Part shown: in pieces, positions 44,455 through 52,537 of the stretch | Position numbering within the stretch: position 1 is the first letter of the stretch | Layout: every line of letters starts with the position of its first letter | Source of the DNA: Lachnospiraceae bacterium | Lineage (GTDB): Bacteria; Bacillota; Clostridia; Lachnospirales; Lachnospiraceae | Direction of reading: 5' to 3' | DNA length: 58,527 bases | NCBI GenBank assembly: GCA_022793195.1 | Contig: JAAWCJ010000001.1 | Coordinates: 1 to 58,527, forward strand | Position numbers and translations under genes: made by a program | Notes under the pieces: model-generated | The model's database searches: none | Told to the model about the DNA's origin: nothing | What the model saw: the letters and a program-made list of their open reading frames with translations, nothing else

Positions 44455-45579
44455 ATGAAAAAAGTATTAGCAGTACTTTTGGCGGCGGCTATGACCTTCA
44501 GCCTTGCAGCTTGCGGCAACGACAGCAAGGAAACAAAGGCGCCTGAAACAAAAGCGGCAGAGTCAAAAGCGGACGAGACAAAAGCGGCAGAGTCAAAAGC
44601 AGACGAGACAAAAGCGGCAGAATCAAAAGCAGATGAGACAAATGCAGCAGGGCCTGCAGCAGGTGTGCCGACTCTCGAAACAGCTGTAAAAGACGTAAAC
44701 GGCGACGGAAAGGTTGTCGTTGGTTACATTTCCAAGAACTTTACGGATGTATTCCACATCGCTATCAACAAACTGGCAGAAGATACCTTTACCCAGTGGG
44801 CAGCAGATGGCAAAATTGATGAGTTCACCGGCGTCCTGAACGGCGAGACAAAGGGTGAAGTTCAGGTGAACCTGGCCAATGACTGTATCCAGAGAAATTG
44901 TGATTTCGTAATCATCCTTCCTGCAGAGTATGATACCTCTGACAAGGCTGTGACCACCATGGTGGAGGCCGGTATCAACGTGTTGGTTGTAAACTCTGAG
45001 ACTGCCAGCACCAGGGATATGGCTCTTGCTCTTTCCATCTCTGACGACGTGGAAGCAGGCGAAATGCTTGGCAACTGGGTTCTTGAGAAATGCCCCGACG
45101 GCGGCAAGTACCTGCACTGCCAGGGCGCTCCCGGAAACTCCGCTATGTTAGCTAGAACCGAGGGCATCCACAATGTACTGGATTCTCATTCTGAGTTCGA
45201 GATGATCGGCGAAGCCTACAATGAAGAGTGGAGTGCTGACTCTGCTGTAAACCAGGCGACAGAAGCTCTCACCAAATATGGCGATGAGCTGGTAGCGGTT
45301 GTTTGCGATAATGACGATATGTCTTCTGCTGTACAGCGTTACATGAACAACAATGGCAGATCTGATATGATCTGTGTCGGCGTTGATGGAAATGAAGGAC
45401 CTCTTCAGATGGTTAAAGATGGTGAGCTGGGAGCTACCGTATATCAGGATGGCGTAGGCCAGCTTCAGCAGGCGATCGATATCATTGATGCTATTATCAG
45501 CGGAACCGACGTTCCCGAAATCCAGCCGATTCCTTTCATCCTGGTGACAGCCGAGAACGTTGATCAGTATTTGAAATAA
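44455..45579 (+). CDS. Sugar-binding lipoprotein of the ABC transporter
   Basis: Periplasmic-binding-protein-type receptor (type 1 fold) of 374 residues anchored as a lipoprotein. Signal peptide MKKVLAVLLAAAMTFSLAAC gives lipobox LAAC with Cys20. A linker of three near-identical ten-residue repeats (TKAAESKADE) follows, then the ligand domain from about residue 65 (VVGYISKNFTDVFHIAINKL ... VVCDNDDMSSAVQRYM ... GATVYQDGVGQLQQAID). AAGGAGG precedes ATG 44455. It has its own promoter after a terminator, at the end of the ABC locus. Likely ligand is a pentose or similar monosaccharide. Confidence 0.93.
   Translation: MKKVLAVLLAAAMTFSLAACGNDSKETKAPETKAAESKADETKAAESKADETKAAESKADETNAAGPAAGVPTLETAVKDVNGDGKVVVGYISKNFTDVFHIAINKLAEDTFTQWAADGKIDEFTGVLNGETKGEVQVNLANDCIQRNCDFVIILPAEYDTSDKAVTTMVEAGINVLVVNSETASTRDMALALSISDDVEAGEMLGNWVLEKCPDGGKYLHCQGAPGNSAMLARTEGIHNVLDSHSEFEMIGEAYNEEWSADSAVNQATEALTKYGDELVAVVCDNDDMSSAVQRYMNNNGRSDMICVGVDGNEGPLQMVKDGELGATVYQDGVGQLQQAIDIIDAIISGTDVPEIQPIPFILVTAENVDQYLK
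44548..44637 (+). repeat. Three tandem 30-bp repeats in the lipoprotein linker
   Basis: Units begin at 44548, 44578 and 44608 with the same reading (T-K-A-A-E-S-K-A-D-E). Only a few bases differ, so copy number could change by slippage and alter the distance of the binding domain from the membrane. Confidence 0.85.
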
Positions 45580-45615
45580 TTCGTAAGAATTACATAAGAA
45601 TGAAGTGAGTATTAA

Positions 45616-45647
45616 GACCGGCATATGTGAAAGCATATGTCGGTTTT
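45616..45647 (+). terminator. Terminator after the binding-protein gene
   Basis: ACCGGCATATG (45617-45627), loop TGAAAG, CATATGTCGGT (45634-45644), then a T-run. One G-T pair in the stem. Confidence 0.85.
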
Positions 45648-45743
45648 CATATGGGGATTTTGTGATTCGACATATGGAATACGATGGCAGGAAAATGCAT
45701 GTCGGAATCTGTTAAAATTTGCTGAAATTTAAGTGAAAGGCCG

Positions 45744-45772
45744 TTTACAGGCCTGTGCTTTTGTGTTATACT
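45744..45772 (+). promoter_or_regulatory. Promoter of the heptad-repeat gene
   Basis: TTTACA (45744-45749), 17 bases, TATACT (45767-45772), 33 bases before the ATG. Confidence 0.7.
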
Positions 45773-45805
45773 GGATATCACAATCAGTGCAGAGGGGGTG
45801 ACAGG

Positions 45806-46384
45806 ATGGCACTGACAAAGGAAGATTTACAGGCGATAAAAGGACTTTTAAAAGACGAACTGAGGCCAATCAAAGAAGAACTGGAAATAATTAAAGAAGA
45901 ACAGAAGATAATCAAAGAAGAACAGAAAGCAATTAAAGAAGAACAGAAGATAATCAAAGAAGAACAGAAAGCAATCAAGGAAGAACTAAGGATAATCAAA
46001 GAAGAACAGAAAGCAATCAAAGAAGAACTAAGGATAATCAAAGAAGAACAGAAAGCAATTAAAGAAGAACTGGAAACAGTTAAAGAAGAACAGAAGATAA
46101 TTAAAAAAGAACTGGAAACAGTTAAAGAAGAACAGAAGATAATTAAAGAAGAACTGACAGTAATTAAACAAAAGGTAACAAAGTTGGAATTGATGGTTGA
46201 AAATGAGATAAACCATAGTATTCAATTACTGGCAGAAAATCACATAAATTTGATTGATAAGCTGAATCAGGCGATCAGGGTATCAGACAAAACATTGATG
46301 TATGAAGTACAGGTTTTAAGCCTGAAATTGAGGGTTGAACAGCTTGAAAAAGCAGTTGATGTACTAAAAGACAAAACAGCATAG
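45806..46384 (+). CDS. Coiled-coil protein built of heptad repeats
   Basis: 192 residues of unknown function. After MALTKEDLQAIKGLLKDEL, about fourteen heptads of the form I-K-E-E-Q-K-x or I-K-E-E-L-x-x follow (residues about 22-122), giving a long charged coiled coil. The C-terminal 60 residues (LENHINLIDKLNQ-like region, then VLSLKLRVEQLEKAVDVL) form a second, non-repeated coil. No membrane helix or signal peptide. GGGGGTGA lies before ATG 45806. It converges on a two-component system. Possible structural or adaptor protein; homology searches would be confused by low complexity. Confidence 0.75.
   Translation: MALTKEDLQAIKGLLKDELRPIKEELEIIKEEQKIIKEEQKAIKEEQKIIKEEQKAIKEELRIIKEEQKAIKEELRIIKEEQKAIKEELETVKEEQKIIKKELETVKEEQKIIKEELTVIKQKVTKLELMVENEINHSIQLLAENHINLIDKLNQAIRVSDKTLMYEVQVLSLKLRVEQLEKAVDVLKDKTA
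45869..46173 (+). repeat. 21-bp tandem repeat array inside the coiled-coil gene
   Basis: About fourteen copies of a 21-base unit built on ATCAAAGAAGAACAGAAAGCA-like sequence, with several units identical at the DNA level. Near identity beyond what the protein needs points to recent expansion by slippage or unequal recombination. Confidence 0.88.
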
Positions 46385-46395
46385 TAGTAAACAGA

Positions 46396-46425
46396 CAGAG
46401 TCGGATTATTTTATGTCCGGCTCTG
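46396..46425. terminator. Shared terminator hairpin of convergent genes
   Basis: CAGAGTCGGA (46396-46405) pairs with TCCGGCTCTG (46416-46425), with one G-T pair. The histidine kinase stop codon (46411-46413, minus strand) falls in the loop. Confidence 0.6.
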
Positions 46426-47823
46426 ATTTGCTTTGGGAAGGGTAAAAATAAATTCTGTCCCTACACCTTCGGTACTGATCACGTCAATGTTTTCATTATG
46501 GGCGGTGATAATTTCTTTTGTAATGGAAAGCCCCAGTCCGGTTCCGGTTTTGTCTTTTCCGCGGGAAGAATCTGATTTATAAAAACGATTCCAGATTTTT
46601 TTCTGGCTGTCTTTCGGGATGCCGACACCACTGTCTTTGACAGAGATGAAGATTTTTTCCCGGCGGTCGTAGGTCTCAATCCAGATGGTGGAATCCGGCT
46701 TGGAGAATTTGATGGAATTATCAATCAGATTATAAAGTACTTGCTGTATTTTTACCATGTCTGCCTGCACGAGAAAGCTTCGTTCACCAAAAATCAAGTC
46801 AAAGGTCAGTTTCTTGGGCTGGCAGATGCCCTCGAAAGCAGCCACGGTATTGCGGATTACCTGATTAATATCGAAAGAAGTGATATCAAGCATATTGCCT
46901 TTGGCATCGAGGGCCTGGAGGGCAAGAGTGCTGGAAGTCAGTTTGGTAAGCCGCTCTGTCTCAGAAATCACCAGCTTGATATATTTCTCATGGGACTCCG
47001 GAGGAATGGTGCCGTCCATAATTGCTTCAAGATATCCCTTGATGGAGGTCAGGGGAGAACGAAAATCGTGGGACACATTGGAAATAAACTTTTTTTGGTC
47101 TTCTTCTTTATTGCTCAGTTCATGTGCCATGAATTTAAGGGTATCAGCCAAATAACCGATTTCATCTTCTGAGTGGAGCTTCAGATCATAATTCAGATTC
47201 CCGGCAGCATATTCATTGGCGGCGATGGTGATCTGTTTTATGGGCTGGAGAATGTACAGCCGGATGATCAAAAGAAGAATCAGGGATAGGGCAAGGATGA
47301 TCAAAAAAGTCAGATAGATAATATTGAGAATCTTATCACGGACTTCATAGATACCGGAAATAGATTGATGAACCACCACATACCCATAAGTGCTAAAATT
47401 GGCGGAGACAGGGGCGGTGACAGTAAGAACGGATTCGTCAAAGAGATCGTAATAATGTCCGATGGCATAACGGCCGCGTCCCTGTTCTGACGGGTCGAAA
47501 TCTTCAATGGTGATATCTGTCGTTTTACCATCGTTGCGATATACCACTTTACCCTGCTGTTCAATGATCCAGATATCTGCATCAAAATAGGAGGCAATGG
47601 AAGAAATCTGCGGTTCCAAAGACTCAATGCCAATATTGGAACCGGAATATCTTTGGCGGCAGGTGGAGGCGATCATATTTGCCTCGTTATAAAGCTGGTC
47701 CGCCCGGTCGCGGACCAGATAACGAAGCGTCATATTGGATGAAAAAAAGGCAATCGTAATAAAACCAAGGACTCCGAATATAAGATAACCAAATAAGACT
47801 TTGATATAAAGAGAAATTCTCAT
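46411..47823 (-). CDS. Sensor histidine kinase
   Basis: 470-residue membrane kinase: TM1 at about 10-30 (VLFGYLIFGVLGFITIAFF), an extracellular sensor domain (about 35-165), TM2 (about 167-190, IYLTFLIILALSLILLLII), HAMP, H-box FISNVSHDFRSPLTSIKGYL, and ATPase motifs LIDNSIKFSKPD, VKDSGVGIP and GTGLGLSITKEI. The ATG overlaps the response regulator stop by four bases. The trio with mutS2 upstream suggests co-transcription from the mutS2 side. Stimulus unknown. Confidence 0.93.
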   Translation of the reverse strand: MRISLYIKVLFGYLIFGVLGFITIAFFSSNMTLRYLVRDRADQLYNEANMIASTCRQRYSGSNIGIESLEPQISSIASYFDADIWIIEQQGKVVYRNDGKTTDITIEDFDPSEQGRGRYAIGHYYDLFDESVLTVTAPVSANFSTYGYVVVHQSISGIYEVRDKILNIIYLTFLIILALSLILLLIIRLYILQPIKQITIAANEYAAGNLNYDLKLHSEDEIGYLADTLKFMAHELSNKEEDQKKFISNVSHDFRSPLTSIKGYLEAIMDGTIPPESHEKYIKLVISETERLTKLTSSTLALQALDAKGNMLDITSFDINQVIRNTVAAFEGICQPKKLTFDLIFGERSFLVQADMVKIQQVLYNLIDNSIKFSKPDSTIWIETYDRREKIFISVKDSGVGIPKDSQKKIWNRFYKSDSSRGKDKTGTGLGLSITKEIITAHNENIDVISTEGVGTEFIFTLPKANQSRT

Positions 47824-48524
47824 CGTTTTACCTCAAATTTATAACCGATGCCCCATACGGTAGAAAGCTGCCATGCAGGGTGGTCCTCCAGCTTTTCACG
47901 AAGGCGTTTAATATGGACATCAACAGTTCTGGTATCCCCGGCGTACTCATATCCCCAGATGTGGTCCAGAAGCTGCTCTCTGGTAAAAACCTGATTTGGG
48001 GAGGCTGCCAGAAAATAGAGCAGTTCCAATTCCTTTGGCGGCATTTCCACAGAGCGTCCCATACAAAGAACAGAGTAATTGGTGAGATTTACCACCAGAT
48101 CAGGGTATTCCACATATTGTCCCTGCTGGCTGACCGAAACAGCTGGAGCTGCCGGGACTGTCCGGCGGAGAACAGCCTTGACTCGGGCCACCAGTTCTTT
48201 GGAATCAAAAGGTTTGATCATATAATCGTCGGCGCCCAGCTCCAGGCCCAGGACTTTGTCGAAAACCTCTCCTTTTGCAGAAAGCATAATAATGGGAACG
48301 GAGGTGTCTTTCCGTAATTCCCGGCAGACCTGATAACCGTCGATACCCGGCAGCATTAAATCAAGGAGTATCAAATCCGGTTGAAAAACGGGGAATATCT
48401 GTAACGCGGATTCCCCGTCGTGGACAATATGTGTTTCATAACATTCTTTAATGAGGTAGAGGGAAATCAGTTCGGCAATATTTTCATCATCATCTACAAT
48501 CAGTATTTTCTGCTTCGACGGCAT
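47820..48524 (-). CDS. OmpR-family response regulator
   Basis: 234 residues. Receiver with acidic pocket DDD (11-13), phosphoacceptor Asp55 in LILLDLMLPGIDG and Lys in MIKPFDSKELV; C-terminal winged helix (EMPPKELELLYFLA ... TVWGIGYKF). It resembles YycF/PhoB/ResD-type regulators. GGAGGATG precedes the ATG and overlaps the mutS2 stop region, so it is transcribed behind mutS2 with its kinase partner following. Targets unknown. Confidence 0.93.
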   Translation of the reverse strand: MPSKQKILIVDDDENIAELISLYLIKECYETHIVHDGESALQIFPVFQPDLILLDLMLPGIDGYQVCRELRKDTSVPIIMLSAKGEVFDKVLGLELGADDYMIKPFDSKELVARVKAVLRRTVPAAPAVSVSQQGQYVEYPDLVVNLTNYSVLCMGRSVEMPPKELELLYFLAASPNQVFTREQLLDHIWGYEYAGDTRTVDVHIKRLREKLEDHPAWQLSTVWGIGYKFEVKR

Positions 48525-48536
48525 AATTACATCCTC

Positions 48537-50999
48537 CTATTTATCATGAGAAAATTCCACAATGGTGACACCTGCGCCACCCTCGCCAAATTCACCGAGG
48601 CGATAGGAAGCGACGTGGCGACATCGCTTAAGAAACTGGTGGACTGCTTTTTTTAAAGCACCGGTACCGCGGCCATGAATGACACGGACTTGAGGCAGGT
48701 GGGCCAGATAGGCGTCGTCTATATATTTATCCAACTCAGGAATGGCTTCATCTGTGGTTTTTCCAATCAAATTGATCTCAGGAGAGATGGAAACGGATTT
48801 AGACATGCCGATGGAGCCGGAATGTCCTTTTTCCCGGGGGGACTTTTTCCCGGAGCCAAAATTTCCGGCCGGAGTGGATATGGTATCCTCCTGCAATGGC
48901 TCCAGGTCTTTTATGTTGACCTGAGAACGTAGAATCCCCATCTGTACATATAAATCCCCTTTTGCATTGGGACGGGTACTGACCGTACCGTTGAGATTCA
49001 TGGAAAGTACGCGGACGGCATCGCCGATTTTAAAATCCTCGGGTCGGTAAACTTTTTTTGGCTTTTCTGCTTTGACGGCCATACGCTCCCCGACCTTATC
49101 CAAATGTTTCCGCAGCTTCTGCCGTTCTTTTTCCAGTTCTTTTCCAACATTGGTTCCCGCCGCCAGACGGTTAATGTTCCGTATGGTTTCATCGGCCGTG
49201 GCTTTGGCATCTGCCAGAATCTGACGCGCTTCTTCATTGGCCCTGGCCAGAAGCTTTTCCCGCCGTTCGTCCAGGCGGAGCTGCTTTCCCTCTAACCGGT
49301 CACGCAACAAGGCGGCTTCCGCTTTGTAGTTTTCCATCTCTGACCGCTCACGTTCCAGCTCCAGGCGGTTTTTTTCCAAATCAGCCAGAAGATCCTCAAA
49401 GGCAGTCTCTTCACTGCCGATACGTTTCCCTGCATCTTCCACGATAAATTCGGGAAGCCCCAGCTTTTTGGCAATGGCAAAGGCATTACTTTTTCCGGGA
49501 ATACCAATGAGCAGCCGGTAGGTAGGGCGTAATGTTTCCACATTGAATTCACAGCTGGCATTTTCCACACCTTTTGTAGAAAGGGCAAATATTTTCAATT
49601 CGCTGTAATGGGTAGTGGCCATGGTTCTCACCTGCATATTATGGAGGAAGGTGAGAATGGAAATGGCCAGGGCAGCGCCCTCCGTCGGGTCGGTTCCGGC
49701 GCACAGTTCATCGAAAAGCACCAGGGAATGACTGTCGGCTTGCTCCAGGATGGATACAATATTTGTCATATGGGCAGAAAAAGTACTGAGGCTTTGCTCG
49801 ATGCTCTGTTCATCACCGATATCGGCAAAAACTTCATGGAAAACAGCCAGTTTGGAACCCTCGAAGGCAGGGATATGAAGGCCGCACTGTCCCATGACAG
49901 TAAAAAGGCCAACTGTTTTCAGGGAAACCGTTTTTCCTCCGGTGTTGGGGCCGGTGACAATCAGAAGGTCAAAATCCTGTCCTAAAGTTACCGTAATGGG
50001 AACTGCCTTTTTAGGGTCAAGAAGGGGATGTCTGGCTTCTTTAATATGAATAAAGCCATCATTATTAAAAACAGGCTCACTACATTTATAATAGGAAGAA
50101 AGAGCAGCTTTCGCAAAAATAAAATCCAGTTGCCCCAAAATTTCATAGTTAGATTCCAAAAAAGGTATCTGTTCAGCAGCCATGGCGCTTAAAGACGCCA
50201 GGACAGCCTCTATTTCCTTTCGCTCCTGTATTTCCAATTCCCTAAGCTCATTGTTCAGGCGGACAATGGTCATCGGTTCAATAAAATAAGTGGAACCGGA
50301 AGAGGACTGGTCATGAATCATGCCGGGAACCTGTCCCTTATATTCTGCTTTCACGGGAAGGCAATAACGGCCGTTCCGTACGGTAATCACTGCATCCTGA
50401 AGGTAAGAACGGCTTCCGTTCAACAGGGTATTCAGCTGATTATGAATCTTTTCTCCTGTCAGACGCATAGTCCGGCGCACATGGCGAAGCCCCGGGCTGG
50501 CATCGTCGCTCATTTCTTCTTCCGATAAAATACAACGGGTGATTTCCTGATTCAAAGAAGTAAGCGGTTCTAAAAGACTGAATAATTCCGTGAGGGAATC
50601 GGAGAAACCTTCTGTTTGCCGGTCCGCCATGGAAGGGCTTACAGGAATAGCGCTCCGCTGCAGAATGTCACTGCTGTTCCGTCCGTAAGACTTTGCTTTG
50701 GCTGCCGCAGCCATAAGGCCGCCAAGATGAAGAAGTTCTGACATACCGAGAATTCCTCCCACCTGCAGTCTTTTTAAAGAGCCGCGTATATCGTGGATGC
50801 CGGAAAATGACAGGGGGCCGTTGTGGATGGTACGTGCCAGCGCATCGCTGGTTTCTCTTTGAGCCAGGCGAATATCTTCGATATCGGTATATGGCGAAAG
50901 TTTTCGGCACCGTTCTTTTCCGGGAAGGCTGGATGCAAACTCCGTGAGTTTTTCTGTTATTTTTCCAAATTCCAGTGTACGTAAAGCTTTTTGGTTCAT
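48537..50999 (-). CDS. mutS2: Endonuclease MutS2
   Basis: MutS-family ATPase with a C-terminal Smr nuclease domain; in Bacillota it limits recombination and also rescues collided ribosomes. Walker A TGPNTGGKTVSLKT near residue 336-349; FDELCAGTDPTEGAALA Walker B region; long coiled clamp (about 510-620); KOW-like segment (FKIGDAVRVLSMN); Smr domain with VIHGRGTGALKKAV. 820 residues from ATG 50999, with GAGGAGA seven bases upstream; a GTG six bases earlier is too near the ribosome site. Confidence 0.95.
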   Translation of the reverse strand: MNQKALRTLEFGKITEKLTEFASSLPGKERCRKLSPYTDIEDIRLAQRETSDALARTIHNGPLSFSGIHDIRGSLKRLQVGGILGMSELLHLGGLMAAAAKAKSYGRNSSDILQRSAIPVSPSMADRQTEGFSDSLTELFSLLEPLTSLNQEITRCILSEEEMSDDASPGLRHVRRTMRLTGEKIHNQLNTLLNGSRSYLQDAVITVRNGRYCLPVKAEYKGQVPGMIHDQSSSGSTYFIEPMTIVRLNNELRELEIQERKEIEAVLASLSAMAAEQIPFLESNYEILGQLDFIFAKAALSSYYKCSEPVFNNDGFIHIKEARHPLLDPKKAVPITVTLGQDFDLLIVTGPNTGGKTVSLKTVGLFTVMGQCGLHIPAFEGSKLAVFHEVFADIGDEQSIEQSLSTFSAHMTNIVSILEQADSHSLVLFDELCAGTDPTEGAALAISILTFLHNMQVRTMATTHYSELKIFALSTKGVENASCEFNVETLRPTYRLLIGIPGKSNAFAIAKKLGLPEFIVEDAGKRIGSEETAFEDLLADLEKNRLELERERSEMENYKAEAALLRDRLEGKQLRLDERREKLLARANEEARQILADAKATADETIRNINRLAAGTNVGKELEKERQKLRKHLDKVGERMAVKAEKPKKVYRPEDFKIGDAVRVLSMNLNGTVSTRPNAKGDLYVQMGILRSQVNIKDLEPLQEDTISTPAGNFGSGKKSPREKGHSGSIGMSKSVSISPEINLIGKTTDEAIPELDKYIDDAYLAHLPQVRVIHGRGTGALKKAVHQFLKRCRHVASYRLGEFGEGGAGVTIVEFSHDK

Positions 51000-51019
51000 A
51001 AGCACTCTCCTCGACTGAT

Positions 51020-51028
51020 AGTATACCA
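51020..51028 (-). promoter_or_regulatory. Extended -10 promoter of mutS2
   Basis: On the minus strand TGG-TATACT forms an extended -10 about 20 bases before the start codon. A clear -35 is not seen. Confidence 0.45.
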
Positions 51029-51067
51029 GAATTTCAGACGCTTTTGGGAAAAAGTTTAGGAAAACAC

Positions 51068-51096
51068 TTCAAAAAAAGGGGGATATCATCTATAAT
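51068..51096 (+). promoter_or_regulatory. Promoter of the HtrA-like gene
   Basis: TTCAAA (51068-51073), 17 bases, TATAAT (51091-51096), about 70 bases before the ATG and divergent from mutS2. Confidence 0.6.
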
Positions 51097-51167
51097 GGTA
51101 AACAGAAGTCTATAAATGGAATAAAAACCAGTGAAGAGGCATCGTTTGTTGTTGGGGAGACTTTTAC

Positions 51168-52511
51168 ATGGCAGACATGGAAAGGAAAGATCAGGAAGAC
51201 ATCCAGGGAGAGCAGGAAAGGGTTTTTGTACGGGAGAGGGTTCTTAACCGTTTAGAAAACCGGAGGCGATGGGTACGGCGGGGAGCTGGACTGGTCATCA
51301 GTGCAGTGGTTTTTGGCGTGGTGTCCTGTTTCGTCTTTGTATGGGCAAGGCCCCACATGGAAAAATGGTTTGAGGCTGAGGAAGTCCCGGAGACGGCGAT
51401 TCACCTTCCACGGGATGAAGAAGAGACAAAGACGCCAGAGACGGAGACGCCGACAGAATCAGAGCAGCTTCCGTCGGAGACAGAACCGCCGGAAACACAG
51501 TCCGCGGAGGATATCAAAGAAGTGGTGGAGTCTGCCGTGGAATCTTATCGGTGGAATATTACTGATTATGAAAACCTGTATCAGGCGTTGGGAGAAGTTT
51601 CTGCGCGGGTCAATAAAGGGATTGTGACAGTGACAACCAGGACACCCACGACTGATTTGTTTGATAATCCCATTCAGACAGAGGGGAAGGCTTCCGGTGT
51701 GATCTGGAATATTACTTCTTATGAGATGTTGATATTGACCAGTTACCGTGCTCAGGACAATGAAACTACCGTGGAGGTCACTTTCTGTAATGGGACGAAA
51801 GCAGCGGCATCGGTAAAATCAGCGGATGGAAAGACTGGAATTGCCATAGTCAGCGTACCTCTTGCCAGCATAGATGATGAGACAAAGGATCGGGTGGAGA
51901 CGGTTTCCCTGGGAAATTCTTTGGAGGCAAAACTGGGACAGCCTGTGATTCTGGCCGGTAGTCCAAAAGATTTTGTGGGTTCCATCGCATATGGGATGAT
52001 CTCATATGTAAGTTATGGTGTTCAGAAAGAAGACATGGATATCCGCATGATTTATACGGATATACCTACCAGTAGTCAGGCGACAGGGTTTGTTATCAAT
52101 ACAAAGGGCCAGATTATTGGTATGATTACGGCTGATACGACAGGCATCAATACGGGGGCAGTGGGAATTTCAGATTTAAAAAGCAGTATTGAACGTCTTT
52201 CCAATGGGTCGGTTTTGGCCTATATGGGGATTATCGGACAGGATGTGACGGAGGAGATCAGTGAAAGCAGGCAAATCCCCATAGGTGTCTATGTGTCGGA
52301 GGCAGTTCTGGAAGGACCGGCTTATAATGCGGGACTTCAAAGTGGGGATGTGCTGGTGGCTTTAGATGATACCGAGATTTTGTCTGTCGGTATGATTGAA
52401 ACTTTTCTGGAAGGCAAGCTGCCGGAGGAGGTTGTGATTGCCCATATACGGCGGGTTGGCCGGGATGGCTATACGGAGATGGAGTTTCAGGTGACACTGG
52501 GGAGCCGTTAG
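51168..52511 (+). CDS. Membrane-anchored HtrA-like pseudoprotease with PDZ domain
   Basis: 447 residues: basic cytoplasmic start, TM helix at about 43-64 (AGLVISAVVFGVVSCFVFVW), a Glu/Thr/Pro-rich stalk, a trypsin-like domain (about 150-340) and a PDZ domain (about 355-440; GPAYNAGLQSGDVLVALDD). The HtrA framework is visible (ASGVIW, LTSYR, KTGIAIVSV, VINTKGQIIGM), but the catalytic residues are missing: the His position reads Ser-Tyr-Arg (about 190-192), the Asp position is Gly (about 224), and the Ser loop reads SSQATGF. It is thus probably a binding or scaffold protein outside the cell. A GGGGAG site precedes the ATG. Confidence 0.85.
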   Translation: MADMERKDQEDIQGEQERVFVRERVLNRLENRRRWVRRGAGLVISAVVFGVVSCFVFVWARPHMEKWFEAEEVPETAIHLPRDEEETKTPETETPTESEQLPSETEPPETQSAEDIKEVVESAVESYRWNITDYENLYQALGEVSARVNKGIVTVTTRTPTTDLFDNPIQTEGKASGVIWNITSYEMLILTSYRAQDNETTVEVTFCNGTKAAASVKSADGKTGIAIVSVPLASIDDETKDRVETVSLGNSLEAKLGQPVILAGSPKDFVGSIAYGMISYVSYGVQKEDMDIRMIYTDIPTSSQATGFVINTKGQIIGMITADTTGINTGAVGISDLKSSIERLSNGSVLAYMGIIGQDVTEEISESRQIPIGVYVSEAVLEGPAYNAGLQSGDVLVALDDTEILSVGMIETFLEGKLPEEVVIAHIRRVGRDGYTEMEFQVTLGSR

Positions 52512-52537
52512 CGGTATGGCGTGATGAAAGGAAAATT

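Noticed and set aside
45869..46173. Repeat array as a CRISPR
   Set aside because: Units are contiguous, without unique spacers, and in phase with a coding frame.
45784..46225. Minus-strand frames of repeated Ser/Phe-rich peptides under the heptad array
   Set aside because: They arise from the complement of the 21-bp repeats and have no ribosome site or promoter.
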